From Thermoleophilia bacterium (GTDB lineage: Bacteria; Actinomycetota; Thermoleophilia; Gaiellales; Gaiellaceae), in the NCBI GenBank assembly GCA_025929425.1, contig JAICME010000002.1:1-58621 (forward strand): 58,621 nt of DNA, in the 5' to 3' direction. The translations under genes and the position numbers were made by a program. This document shows positions 28,904-39,123 of the stretch, piece by piece (position 1 is the stretch's first letter; each line of letters begins with the position of its first letter). The notes beneath the pieces were generated by a model. That model saw nothing but the letters and a program-made list of their open reading frames with translations, ran no database searches and was not told the DNA's origin.

Positions 28904-30121
28904 CTACTTGAGGATCGTGTCGCAGTACGTCCCGCCGGAGAAGATGCCGTCCTCCGGGCAGTCCGTGACCTGGTCGAACTGCGTCGCCATGCCGTAGTCG
29001 TTGACGGTGTCGGGGTAGTCGACGCCGTAGTTGATGGCGCCGCCCGAGTTCGTCGAGAACCACGGATAGATGCAGTACGGCCCGCCGTAGCCCGCACAAT
29101 CGGTGGGCCCGACGAACGAGTCGCCGAGAACCTCGGCGATCCCGCCTGTGTCCGAGACCGCAGCCCAGTTCTCCTGGTGCGAGCCGTCGCCGAACGTGAC
29201 GCCGGAGATCCGGATCGGCGTGAAGCCGGCCCAGCTGTCGTTGTTGAACGAGTCGCAGAACGTCTGGCCCGGCACGCAGAACTGAAGCGGATGCGCGCCG
29301 TAGAGGTCCGCGTGCCCGATCTCCCAGACGAACGACATCGGGGTATCCCAGACGGCGCCCCAGTCGAGCGCGTTGCCGATCTCGTTCGTGCTGAACGCGG
29401 GGGTCAGCGGCCCGTCGCTCGGACTGATGAGCACCATCACGCTCGAGCGCTCGTTGGTCGTGATGTCGGTGACCTGCTCCCGGTAGGCCGAATCCCCCGA
29501 GGGCGCCCAGATGTGGACGTCGACGACGTCGAGGGCGTGCATGACGAACGGGTTCTTGCCGGAGCGGTCGGTGAGCATCCCGTTGAAGGCGGCCGGCTCG
29601 GCGATGCCCTGTCCCTGCTTCCTGAGCGTCCAGACCGGCGAGCACGCCGTGTAGGTGTCCGGCGCGTGCACGAGGGAGAAGCCGCCGTTCGAGAAGCAGT
29701 TCTTGGTGAACGAGTCGGGATAGAACTGCAGCTCCAGGAAGCCTTCCTGGCCGATCTTGTGCGGGTTGGAGTCCTTGACCGCCCCGCCGAACCAGAATGT
29801 CGGCCCGACGGCCGACACCGGAACCGTCCCGTCCTTCGGCAACTGGACGTGCCACGTGACGTTCCACGCGGAGCGCGGCGCCGAGGACACGGGGTCGAGC
29901 TCGGGCTCGTCGTGTCCGGTACATCCCGAGGTGTAGTACTCGGCCAAGTTGGCATCGTCGAGACCACCGGGAATGTGCGCGAGACAGCCGGCCGTGGTCG
30001 CGCCGACGTTCCCCGCCGTGACGGTCGCCGAGCCGGTGCCTGTGCCGCCACTCGCGGACGCGCTCAGCGCGAGCACGGACGCGAAAGCGGCCGCCAGCAC
30101 GGCGAATCTCACTCGATACAT
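28904..30121 (-). CDS. Secreted hypothetical protein
   Basis: Signal peptide MYRVRFAVLAAAFASVLALSASASG; no family recognised. Confidence 0.65.
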   Translation of the reverse strand: MYRVRFAVLAAAFASVLALSASASGGTGTGSATVTAGNVGATTAGCLAHIPGGLDDANLAEYYTSGCTGHDEPELDPVSSAPRSAWNVTWHVQLPKDGTVPVSAVGPTFWFGGAVKDSNPHKIGQEGFLELQFYPDSFTKNCFSNGGFSLVHAPDTYTACSPVWTLRKQGQGIAEPAAFNGMLTDRSGKNPFVMHALDVVDVHIWAPSGDSAYREQVTDITTNERSSVMVLISPSDGPLTPAFSTNEIGNALDWGAVWDTPMSFVWEIGHADLYGAHPLQFCVPGQTFCDSFNNDSWAGFTPIRISGVTFGDGSHQENWAAVSDTGGIAEVLGDSFVGPTDCAGYGGPYCIYPWFSTNSGGAINYGVDYPDTVNDYGMATQFDQVTDCPEDGIFSGGTYCDTILK

Positions 30122-30216
30122 ACGCCTCCCCTTCTCATCGCCTGGTTCCCCTGGCACCGCAGAGAATATGGAACCGCGAACGGTCTAAGCCAGTGGGACG
30201 GGTTCGAGGGCGGCGC

Positions 30217-32538
30217 CTACTCGCGCAGATGCGGGACGAACCGGGGATCGAGCGCCGCGAGCCCCAGAGCGGCGAGCGCCGCGCCGGCGACCGCGGGCAA
30301 CGCCACAGCGACGGAGAGTGGCGTGAGCAGGAAGAACTCGCGGGCGAACGGCGTGAGCAAGACGGCGACGTAGCCGGCCAGCAGCGTCGCAACGAGGAGC
30401 GCGACTGCACTGCTGCGACGGCGTCCCTCGGCCTCGAGGGCGAGAATCAGATAGAGCCCCACGAGGACGAGCGTCGTCGTCGCCACGGTGCGCGCTTCAC
30501 GAACGCCGAGGTCGAGGACGTTCAGGGCGAAGAAGTAGCTGGAGAGCACCCCGAGACCGGCGGCCGTGCCGGCCGGAAGCGAGAAACGGGCCAGCTCCCG
30601 GAGGAAACCCTGCGAGCTGTAGCCGCCGCGGCTGGGTGCGAGCGCGAGGAAGAAGCCGGGGATCCCGATCGTGAGGGAGGCGGCGAGGGTGAGGTGGCGC
30701 GGCAGCAGCGGGTAGGCGATCGGCGTGAGCCCGACGGAGAGGACGAGGAACGCGGCGAAGGCCGACTTCGTGACGAAGAGCTTCGCCACCCGCTGGACGT
30801 TCCGCAGGATCTTGCGGCCCTCGGCGACCATCGCGGGCACTGCGGAGAACTCGCTGTCGACGAGGACGACGTCCGCGACGGCGCGCGCCATCTGGGTGCC
30901 GCTGCCCTGGGCGATCGCGAGCCGTGCCGCCTTGAGCGCCGGCACGTCGTTCACGCCGTCTCCCACCATCGCCACGTAGCGCCCGGCGTCGCGGAGCGCC
31001 TCGACCACCCGTCGTTTCTCCTCCGGAGCGATGCGGCCGAAGATCGTCGTACGGAGAACGAGGCGACGTAGCTCCTCTTCGTCGCCGGGAAGCTGCGAGG
31101 CGTCGACGGCGGCGCCCTCGATCCCCGCGTCGTGCGCGATCGAGGCGACCGTTTCCGGCCGGTCGCCGGAAAGGACCTTCAGCTCGACCCCCTGGCTCTG
31201 CAGCCACGAGACCGTTGCGCGCGTCTCCGGCCGGAGGTCCTCGCTCAGCAGGACGAGCCCGCGGGCATCCGGGTGAGGATCGTCGAGCTCCGCAGCCGTG
31301 CCGAAGGCGAGCACGCGCCGTCCGTCGGCTGCTCCGCGCGCCGCATCGGCTGCGAGCTCGCCGAGGCTGAAGTGCTCGGGAGCGCCGAGCACGTAGCCGA
31401 CACCGTGGAGCCGTTGGCCGCCGAACCGGCGCCGGGACGAGAACGGCAGCTCGTCTTCGGCGGCGACCCGAGCCGCGGGATAGGCGGCGGCGATCGCCTC
31501 CAGCGTTCCGTTCCTCGTCCCGGCCGCTGCGGCGTACATCCCCAGCTCCTGCGCGAGCGAGCCCGGGCCGACGAGCTCGACGACGCGCAGGCGCGGCTGC
31601 GTCAGGGTTCCCGTCTTGTCCAGGCACACGACGTCCACCGAGGCGAGCGACTCGGTTGCGTTGAGCTGTTGGGCGAGAGCGCCGAGCCGAGCCATGCGCA
31701 GAGCCGCGACGGCGTAGGTCAGGCTCGCGAGGAGGATCAGCCCTTCCGGGATCAGCGTGACGACGGCGGCGACGGAGGTCGGGACTGCGGTGCCGACGGC
31801 GGCGTGACGGTGCCAGAGCGCGTATCCGAGGACGGCACCGAGGGGGACGAGCACCGCGACGAGGACGAAGAGGAGGCGGTTCAGTGCACGCTCGAGCGGC
31901 GAGCGAGGATGGCGGAACGATCGAGCCTGGCCGGTCAATCGCTCCGCATAGCTGTCGCGGCCGACCGCGCTGACCACGTACTCCCCCACGCCTTCGACCA
32001 CGAACGAGCCCGAGCGCACGCCGTCTCCCGCCGTCCTCTGCACCGGCCGCGACTCGCCGGTGAGGATCGACTCGTCGAGTTGGAGCCACTGCGTCCACTG
32101 AAGTGACCCGTCGGCGACGATCTGGTCTCCCGGTCCCGCGCGCACGAGATCGCCGACGACGACCTCCTCGACGGGCATCTGGTTCGCCTCCCCGTCCCTC
32201 ACGACGGTGGCGTGCGGGGCGACGAGGGCGCTGAGCCTGTCGAGCGCTCGCTTGGCCCGTACTTCCTGTCCCGTTCCGATCGTCGCGTTCGCAACCAGGA
32301 CGCCGAGGAAGAGCGCGTCCTGCCATTCCCCGAAGGCGAGCGTCGCAGCGCCCGCCACGCCGAGGATGAGGTTGAAGACGGTGAAGACGTTGGCCCGGAC
32401 GATGCTCGCGTAGGAGCGGCTGCTGCGGCGTGCGGACGGCGGATTGCTCGCGGCCAGCCGCCGCGCTGCCTCGACCCGGGAGAGCCCGCGAGAGCGCTCG
32501 GCGCTCGTCGACGGCACGAGGGATGGGGTTGCGAGCAT
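30217..32538 (-). CDS. Cation-translocating P-type ATPase (CtpE-like, no CPx motif)
   Basis: [50 protein letters not shown]. Confidence 0.88.
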   Translation of the reverse strand: MLATPSLVPSTSAERSRGLSRVEAARRLAASNPPSARRSSRSYASIVRANVFTVFNLILGVAGAATLAFGEWQDALFLGVLVANATIGTGQEVRAKRALDRLSALVAPHATVVRDGEANQMPVEEVVVGDLVRAGPGDQIVADGSLQWTQWLQLDESILTGESRPVQRTAGDGVRSGSFVVEGVGEYVVSAVGRDSYAERLTGQARSFRHPRSPLERALNRLLFVLVAVLVPLGAVLGYALWHRHAAVGTAVPTSVAAVVTLIPEGLILLASLTYAVAALRMARLGALAQQLNATESLASVDVVCLDKTGTLTQPRLRVVELVGPGSLAQELGMYAAAAGTRNGTLEAIAAAYPAARVAAEDELPFSSRRRFGGQRLHGVGYVLGAPEHFSLGELAADAARGAADGRRVLAFGTAAELDDPHPDARGLVLLSEDLRPETRATVSWLQSQGVELKVLSGDRPETVASIAHDAGIEGAAVDASQLPGDEEELRRLVLRTTIFGRIAPEEKRRVVEALRDAGRYVAMVGDGVNDVPALKAARLAIAQGSGTQMARAVADVVLVDSEFSAVPAMVAEGRKILRNVQRVAKLFVTKSAFAAFLVLSVGLTPIAYPLLPRHLTLAASLTIGIPGFFLALAPSRGGYSSQGFLRELARFSLPAGTAAGLGVLSSYFFALNVLDLGVREARTVATTTLVLVGLYLILALEAEGRRRSSAVALLVATLLAGYVAVLLTPFAREFFLLTPLSVAVALPAVAGAALAALGLAALDPRFVPHLRE

Positions 32539-32700
32539 GACTGCGGTCCTCTCCCTCTTGTACCGCGGCGGGGGCGGCGGCGATTCGGCGGAAACCCGCT
32601 GACTGTCTGCGGCCAACTCCCGAGGCCGGCGAAGCCCCCGGAGCGGAGCATGAAGAAGATGGCTGAAGTACGTGCAGATACGGGCTGAGGCGAGGGCGTC

Positions 32701-35403
32701 GTGCAGACGGCAGTCGGACTCTCCCTCGCCCTCGTCTCCGCCATCCTCGTCAACTGGGCGTATGCGCGCGAGCATGACGCAGCGGCCGAGATGCCGCGCT
32801 TCTCGCCGCGTCGACCGGTCGAGTTCGTGCGGCTTCTGCTCGCCGACCGGTTCTGGGTGCGAGCGTTCGCCACCGAGAGCATCGGCTGGCTGATCTACGT
32901 CGCTGCCTTGCGGCTTGCGCCGCTGTCTCTCGTCCAGGCGGTCTGCGCTTCCGGAATCGCGGTCCTGGCGCTGGTCAGCGTGCAGGGGCGGCCGGGACGA
33001 CTTGCCGCGCACGAGCGACTCGCGGTGCTTCTGGCCCTCGGCGGCCTCGTTCTCCTCTCCCTGTCGATCGTCGGCACCCATCAGGCCGACCATCCTCCCC
33101 ACCCCGCCGCGGTCGCTTTGTGGCTCGGGCTCCTCCTGGCCGCCGCGGTCGGGCTCGGCCGGAGGAGATCCGGTCTCGCGGTCGGGCCGGCACTCGGCCT
33201 GACGGCAGGGCTCCTCTTCGCCGGCGGTGACATCTCGGCCAAGCTCGTCGTCTACGGCGGCCCCTGGCTCGCGGCGGCAGCGACGCTCGTCGTCTTCTAC
33301 GGCCTCGGGACGAGCGTCCTCCAGAGCTCGTTCCAGCATGCGGACGCACTCACCGGAGCCGGTCTCGCGACGCTGGCCACGAACGCGGTCCCCATCGCAG
33401 CCGGCTTCGTCGTCTTCGGCGAGCAGCTACCGCACGGCACGAAGGGCACGCTGCAGGTGGCTTCCTTCGGCCTCCTCGTGCTGAGCGGCGTACTGCTCGC
33501 GCGAGTGCCGAGGAGGAGCTCGGCCGCCGCGCGACCGCGCGGGCCGGCGATCTCCGTGGATGCGGTGCGCCGGCACGGCCGGCGCCTCGTCGCAGCCACG
33601 GCTCTGGCCGGCGTCTTGGGAGGCATCGTTCTGTTCGCGCTGGGCCAGCGGCTGGCCGCGGACTGGTTCTGGGCGGCAACGACGGCGCTGCTCCTCGGAC
33701 CGCTTGCGCTCTCCGTTCTCCGCTCGCTCCTGCGTCGGGATGTCGGCGTCGACGCGATCGCGCTCGTGGCGATGGCAGGTGCGCTCGGGCTCGGCGAGTA
33801 CCTGGCCGGAGCGGTGATCGCGCTCATGCTCGCGGGCGGCAACGCCCTCGAGGAGACGGCCAACCGGCGCGCCAAGCGCGAGCTGACAGCGTTGGTCGAT
33901 CGCGCCCCGCGGGTCGCGCTGCTACGGCGCGGGGACGAGGTGATCAAGGTCGACGTCGACCAGGTAGGCGTCGGCGACCGCATCCTCGTACGTGCGGGCG
34001 AAGTCGTTCCGGTGGACGGGATGGTCGAAAGCGAGGAGGCGATCGTCGACGAGTCGGCGCTCACCGGTGAGCCGCTGCCGGTCACGGTGCGCCGCGGCGG
34101 ACAGGTACGCAGTGGGACGACGAGCGCAGGGGCGCCGTTCGAGGTGACGGCGATCCGGCCGGCGGCCGAGAGCGCCTACGCCGCGCTCGTGCGACTCGTC
34201 GAGCATGCGGAGCAGGAGCGAGCGCCGTTCGTCCGTCTCGCCGACCGCTATGCGGCGATCTTCCTCCCCGTCACGACCGCCGTCGCGGGAATCGCCTGGG
34301 CGGTCTCGGGAGATGCCGTCCGGGCTCTCGCCGTCTTCGTCGTGGCCACTCCGTGCCCACTCATCCTCGCCGCGCCGATCGCGCTCATGTCGGGTCTCTC
34401 CCGGTGCGCGCGCGCCGGCATCGTCGTCAAGGGAGCCGCCACGATCGAACAGCTCGGCGAAGCGCACTCCGTGCTCCTCGACAAGACCGGCACCGTCACG
34501 CTCGGCCACCCGGAGCTCGAGCGCGTCGCACCGCTCGACGGCATGGATCCCGACGAGACGCTCCGCCTTGCAGCGAGTGTCGATCAGCTCTCCTCGCATC
34601 CCCTCGCCCATGCCCTCGTTGCGGGAGCCGGCGCCAGGGGACTCCACCTCGAGCTGCCGGGGCACGTCCGCGAGTCCTTCGGCCGCGGGATCTCCGGCGA
34701 GGTCGACGGCCACGAGGTGCTGGTCGGCAGCTGGAACTGGCTGAACGAGCACGGGATCGAGGCCACCGTCCCCGCGGAGCTCGACGGCGCGGCGAAGGTC
34801 CTGGTCGCCGTGGACGGCCGGCCGGTCGGCGTCGCGCTGATCGGCGACCGTCTGCGCGCCGACGCGGGCCGGCTCGTTCCGCGGCTCCGCGAGGCAGGCA
34901 TCCGACACGTCGCTCTCGTCACCGGCGACAAGGCTGCGACGGCCGACGAGGTCGGCGCAACGCTGGGAGTCGATCGCGTCTACTCCGAGCAGAGCCCTGC
35001 AGAGAAGCTCGAGATCGTGCGGGCACTCCAGTCGCAGCCCGAGCTGCACTCGATCGTGATGGTCGGAGACGGCATCAACGACGCTCCGGCGCTTGCACTC
35101 GCGGACGTGGGCGTCGCGATGGGGTCCGCCGGTGCCACCGTCTCCTCCGAGACCGCGGACGCCGTGATCCTCGTCGACCGGGTCGACCGCATCGCGGAGG
35201 CGGTTCGGTTCAGCCGCCGCGCCATGTACATCGCCCGGCAGAGCGTCCTCCTCGGACTCGGCGCCTCACTCTGCGCGATGGGCTTCGCCGCGGCCGGCTA
35301 CCTGCCGCCGGTCGCCGGCGCGCTCCTGCAGGAAGGAATCGACGTCGCCGTGATCCTCAATGCGCTACGCGCCCTCACCGATTCACCGGAGGTGAAGCCA
35401 TGA
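32701..35403 (+). CDS. Fusion protein: DMT/EamA-like transporter N-terminus + P1B heavy-metal ATPase C-terminus
   Basis: One continuous 900-aa ORF; aa 1 to about 275 DMT-like TM block; then [51 protein letters not shown]. Confidence 0.85.
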   Translation: MQTAVGLSLALVSAILVNWAYAREHDAAAEMPRFSPRRPVEFVRLLLADRFWVRAFATESIGWLIYVAALRLAPLSLVQAVCASGIAVLALVSVQGRPGRLAAHERLAVLLALGGLVLLSLSIVGTHQADHPPHPAAVALWLGLLLAAAVGLGRRRSGLAVGPALGLTAGLLFAGGDISAKLVVYGGPWLAAAATLVVFYGLGTSVLQSSFQHADALTGAGLATLATNAVPIAAGFVVFGEQLPHGTKGTLQVASFGLLVLSGVLLARVPRRSSAAARPRGPAISVDAVRRHGRRLVAATALAGVLGGIVLFALGQRLAADWFWAATTALLLGPLALSVLRSLLRRDVGVDAIALVAMAGALGLGEYLAGAVIALMLAGGNALEETANRRAKRELTALVDRAPRVALLRRGDEVIKVDVDQVGVGDRILVRAGEVVPVDGMVESEEAIVDESALTGEPLPVTVRRGGQVRSGTTSAGAPFEVTAIRPAAESAYAALVRLVEHAEQERAPFVRLADRYAAIFLPVTTAVAGIAWAVSGDAVRALAVFVVATPCPLILAAPIALMSGLSRCARAGIVVKGAATIEQLGEAHSVLLDKTGTVTLGHPELERVAPLDGMDPDETLRLAASVDQLSSHPLAHALVAGAGARGLHLELPGHVRESFGRGISGEVDGHEVLVGSWNWLNEHGIEATVPAELDGAAKVLVAVDGRPVGVALIGDRLRADAGRLVPRLREAGIRHVALVTGDKAATADEVGATLGVDRVYSEQSPAEKLEIVRALQSQPELHSIVMVGDGINDAPALALADVGVAMGSAGATVSSETADAVILVDRVDRIAEAVRFSRRAMYIARQSVLLGLGASLCAMGFAAAGYLPPVAGALLQEGIDVAVILNALRALTDSPEVKP

Positions 35404-36206
35404 CCGCCACACGCACATCCAGACCCGCAACCGACCTCACGCAGCCGTCCGTCTTCGAGCGGATCCTCGTCGGCGTCGACGGCGGAAAGCTGTCCTTCGA
35501 CGCCTGTCGCCAGGCCTCTCTTCTCGCCTCCCCGGAGACGGTCATCGAGGCAGCGACGGTGACGCTGTTCCCGCCGGCCACGGCGGCCGCGCTTGGCGCG
35601 AACGAGCTCGCTGCGGATCTCGAAGAGACCGCAGGATCGGCGCTCCTCGCAGCGCGACAGATCCTCGGCCCCCACGCCGAGCTGCGCCGGCTGGAGGGCA
35701 TCACGGTCGAAGTCCTGCTCGAGGAGGTGAAGCGGACGAAGCCGACCCTGCTCGCCATCGGTGCGCCCGAGCACCCGCGGGTCGAGGAGATCGTCTTCGG
35801 AGGAGTGGGCGGCGAGCTGCTGCACCAGGCGCGATGCTCGGTGCTGCTCGCGCGGCCGACTGCGGACGAGCGGAGCTTCCCGCGCACCATCGTCGTCGGC
35901 CTCGACGGCTCGAAGCAGGCCGAGCGTGCCTACGCGGTCGCACGCGAGATCGCGGAGCGGAGGCACAGCATGGTGCAGACCGTGGTTGCGCTCGGGGGCA
36001 AGCGCGTCGCCCTCGGCGAGATCGCGAAGCGCCACCGCGGCGTCGAGACGTCGCCGGCGTGCCCCGTCCCGGCCCTCGTCGCGGCTTCGGACTGTGCCGA
36101 CCTTCTCGTCGTGGGCAGCCGTGGCCTCCACGGCCCGCGGGCGCTCGGCAGCGTGTCCGAACGCGTGGCCCACCGCGCCCCCTGCTCGGTGCTCGTCGTC
36201 CGCTAA
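35400..36206 (+). CDS. Tandem-domain universal stress protein
   Basis: ILVGVDGGKLS... and TIVVGLDGSKQAERAY...LLVVGSRGLHGPRALGSVSERVAHRAPCSVLVVR; ATGA overlap with P-ATPase fusion. Confidence 0.9.
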   Translation: MTATRTSRPATDLTQPSVFERILVGVDGGKLSFDACRQASLLASPETVIEAATVTLFPPATAAALGANELAADLEETAGSALLAARQILGPHAELRRLEGITVEVLLEEVKRTKPTLLAIGAPEHPRVEEIVFGGVGGELLHQARCSVLLARPTADERSFPRTIVVGLDGSKQAERAYAVAREIAERRHSMVQTVVALGGKRVALGEIAKRHRGVETSPACPVPALVAASDCADLLVVGSRGLHGPRALGSVSERVAHRAPCSVLVVR

Positions 36207-36303
36207 AGCCGGTGAGCGGTCCTACGCCGTCTCCGGGGGTTCCGCGAAAGCACGGATGCGCTGCCAGCCGCGTCGTGGTTCCCTCTGAGGCAAAGGAGGT
36301 TCG

Positions 36304-36462
36304 ATGGAAACCCTTGTGACCCCCACCGACCGAGAGCGCGCCGAGCAGCACGCGGCGGAGGCAGAGCGGCTGCTCAAGGGCAAGCTCGGAATCGTGACGA
36401 ACTACGTCAAGGCACAGGTGCACGCGACGCTCGCGCTGTACTACGCCGGCCGGAACCGCTAG
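36304..36462 (+). CDS. Small 52-aa hypothetical protein (below ORF-track cutoff)
   Basis: Strong SD AAAGGAGGT 5 nt upstream; METLVTPTDRERAEQHAAEAERLLKGKLGIVTNYVKAQVHATLALYYAGRNR. Confidence 0.6.
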   Translation: METLVTPTDRERAEQHAAEAERLLKGKLGIVTNYVKAQVHATLALYYAGRNR

Positions 36463-37574
36463 CTCATCGGCACCTGCCGCAGCAGGTTCGGCCTGATCCG
36501 CTCGAGAATCTCGCGGAGGCTGTCACCGGTCGCGGTGATCCCGTGATTGCGTAGCCCGACCACCGCGTGCGCCGGATCCGGCGCAGCCCTGACGAGCGCG
36601 GCGACGCTCTCGGCGAGCTCCTCGGTGCCGCACGGATAGTTCACGTCGGTCGCCTCGATTCCCTCGATCCACGCGTGCAGGTGGAGGATCGCCCCGACCG
36701 TCGGGTTCTCGCGGTAGATCATCCAGTGCTCGATCGCATCGACGGAGACCCGGCGCGGCTCCACGTCCGGCGGCACGCTGAGCACGATCCTGCCCGCCTC
36801 GGCGTCGTACCCGGAGACGAGCAGGATGTCGCGTCCCGGCTCGTCCAGCTTCGCCTTGTCGACGCCGCTCGCGCTCATCCAGAACCGCGTGGCATCGAGG
36901 CGGGCCGAGAGGTTGCCGTAGGAGAGGCCGCCGATCGCGTACAGCCGCTTGATCCGGCGCAGGTCGTCGGCGCTCACGAGATCCTCGACGGGGAACGGCG
37001 CCGGGAGAAGGTCGAGCTCGCCCAGCCGACGGCCGACGTCCGCGAGTTCCCGTGTCACCGCGTCGCCTTCCCAGAGCTCGGGCTCGAGGTCGCGGCGGAA
37101 CTCGTTGTCGATCACGAGATGCGAGGTGGCGAGCGGCTCGAGGCGCGCGACGACCTCGGCCGCGAGGCCTTCGCCCTCCGGCACGAGGTAGTTGCCGCGT
37201 TCCATCGTCGTGAAGAAGACGCCGTGGCCCGGCACGTAGCACAGGCTGATGTTCGCGAGCGCGCGCACCAGCATCGGATACGTCTCGCGCAGCGGATCCT
37301 CGGGGGCCTCCTGGAGGCTCCAGAGAGCCGCGACGAAGGTTCCTCTCGCGCGACGACGGAACGGGCGCGGCTGCTCGCGGTCGACGAGGTTGAGCACGAT
37401 TCCGGCCTCCGTCTCCTCCGAAGCGCGCACGAACCCGCGGCGCTCCAGCGCTTCGACGAGGGCCGCCGCGAGGTCGCCCAGAGCGCCGTCGGCTGCTCCT
37501 ATCGTCGCGAACCCGGTCGAGCCGCGGCGGACGTCTGCGACGGCGCCGATTTCTCTGAGGTCGCTTCCGGCCAC
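36459..37574 (-). CDS. Class II aldolase/adducin family protein
   Basis: GGLSYGNLSARL, SASGVDKAKL, ILHLHAWIEG, VVGLRNHGITATG. Confidence 0.82.
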   Translation of the reverse strand: MAGSDLREIGAVADVRRGSTGFATIGAADGALGDLAAALVEALERRGFVRASEETEAGIVLNLVDREQPRPFRRRARGTFVAALWSLQEAPEDPLRETYPMLVRALANISLCYVPGHGVFFTTMERGNYLVPEGEGLAAEVVARLEPLATSHLVIDNEFRRDLEPELWEGDAVTRELADVGRRLGELDLLPAPFPVEDLVSADDLRRIKRLYAIGGLSYGNLSARLDATRFWMSASGVDKAKLDEPGRDILLVSGYDAEAGRIVLSVPPDVEPRRVSVDAIEHWMIYRENPTVGAILHLHAWIEGIEATDVNYPCGTEELAESVAALVRAAPDPAHAVVGLRNHGITATGDSLREILERIRPNLLRQVPMS

Positions 37575-37765
37575 GCGACAATCTTGGTCGGGCCGTCCTC
37601 GATCCCGCCTCCGTAGATCCCCGTAACTATGAGGTTTGCGCGCGTGGACGACGACCGTGTCGCTTCCCGCCACGGTATCCGCGAGGGCCGTGACTCGACG
37701 CACGCATTTTCGCGCAGCGCGACGCGCCGAGAGACCTCATCCGCGGGCCCTGCGAGAATCTCTTG

Positions 37766-37981
37766 GTGGCCCCCTACACGTGGACAGTCCGCGAGGGATC
37801 GCTCGACGGCCCCGTGGTCATGAGGGAGTACATCTACGACGTCCCGGACAAGGAGCCGGTCGAGGGGCAGCAGCTCTACCTCTCCGACGGGTCCGGCCCC
37901 TGGCGCGTCAGCTTTCGCGAACTCGTGCCTGCGATGCCTCGCTCGCCTTACAACCTCCTCGTCGTCGAGCGAGTCGATTGA
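37766..37981 (+). CDS. Small hypothetical protein
   Basis: Compact 71-aa ORF VAPYTWTVREGSLDGPVVMREYIYDVP..., composition plausible. Confidence 0.5.
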   Translation: MAPYTWTVREGSLDGPVVMREYIYDVPDKEPVEGQQLYLSDGSGPWRVSFRELVPAMPRSPYNLLVVERVD

Positions 37982-38008
37982 TCCGCACGGGTCGGTAGAG
38001 TCAGCGGG

Positions 38009-38194
38009 TCAGCTGAAACGAGGCAGTGAAGCGCTGCGGACCGAAACCCAGGCGTTCTCGGCCTGGCACATCGGACACCGTTCCGGGGGTACTGAACGCA
38101 CTACTCCATAGCCACACCTTGGACAGCTGAGATTGAGCTTGCCGCGGGTTCCGTACCCGGACGGCTCGGCCGGCGGTCGATCACGTTGTTCCAT
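38009..38194 (-). CDS. Small zinc-ribbon protein
   Basis: LSCPRCGYGVVRSVPPERCPMCQ double CxxC. Confidence 0.6.
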   Translation of the reverse strand: MEQRDRPPAEPSGYGTRGKLNLSCPRCGYGVVRSVPPERCPMCQAENAWVSVRSASLPRFS

Positions 38195-38273
38195 CGCCTC
38201 GAGCGTGCCGACTGTCGAATCGCGCGCCAATGGGCTCCTGACTCCATTCCGTGCCGATGACGGCCGGGCGCCG

Positions 38274-38858
38274 CTAGGCACGGAGCACGCGCCGCGCGCC
38301 CTCGATCAGCAGCGCGAGCGCCGCAGCGAGCCCGAAGGCGAGCAGCAGCCCGTGCAGCGGCTCGTCCGCGAACGCCTTGCCTCCGACGAGGCCGATCACG
38401 CTCGCGTACGCCGCCCAGAGGAGGCACGCCGACAGGTCGTAGGCGGCGAAACGCCGCCACGCCAGGCCGACGAGGCCGGCGGACAGCATCGTGGCCGTCC
38501 GGCCGCCGGGGATGAACCGCGACGCCACGATGATCGTGGCCGACCGCTCACGCAGCATCCGCTCCCCACGGTCGAACCGTGCGCGCCACCTGGGCGAGTG
38601 GAGGAGGCGTCCCACCACCCGGCCCTGTCCGGCCCGCCCGATCAGGTACGCGACGTTGTCGCCGATCGCCGCGCCCCCCGCCCCGGCGATCAGCACGAGC
38701 AGAAAGACGAGGTCTCCGGCTCCTGCAAGCGCGGCCGCGGCGACCACGGTCGCCTCGCTCGGGACGAGCGGGAACACCGCGTCGAGCGCCGCGATCCCGA
38801 GGATCAGGGCATAGACCCAGCTGGACTGGGTGACGACGTCGACCAGGGACTGGAACAC
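38274..38858 (-). CDS. DedA/SNARE-associated family membrane protein
   Basis: GAAIGDNVAYLIGRAGQGRV, SRFIPGGRTATMLSAG. Confidence 0.88.
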   Translation of the reverse strand: MFQSLVDVVTQSSWVYALILGIAALDAVFPLVPSEATVVAAAALAGAGDLVFLLVLIAGAGGAAIGDNVAYLIGRAGQGRVVGRLLHSPRWRARFDRGERMLRERSATIIVASRFIPGGRTATMLSAGLVGLAWRRFAAYDLSACLLWAAYASVIGLVGGKAFADEPLHGLLLAFGLAAALALLIEGARRVLRA

Positions 38859-38862
38859 GCGA

Positions 38863-39123
38863 TCAGGCTGAGCCCCCGGCGAGCACCGCCTTCAGCTCGG
38901 CGATCGCGTTCTCGCCGACCGCGGCCACGATCTCAGGACGCTCGAGAAGCCGTGCACGCTCGCCCGGCGTCGACCAGGCGAGGACGTAGGGATCCTCGAG
39001 GATCTCGCCAAAGGCCCGTCCCTTTCGATGTTCGCGGAGCACGTATCGCTGCACGTACTGCTCGCGCCTCGTGGTCCCGAACAGGGACTTGAACGGACTT
39101 CTTCGCAACACAGGGGCTCGCAT
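38863..39123 (-). CDS. Small hypothetical protein
   Basis: 86-aa ORF MRAPVLRRSPFKSLFGTTRREQYVQRYVLREHRKG... Confidence 0.5.
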   Translation of the reverse strand: MRAPVLRRSPFKSLFGTTRREQYVQRYVLREHRKGRAFGEILEDPYVLAWSTPGERARLLERPEIVAAVGENAIAELKAVLAGGSA

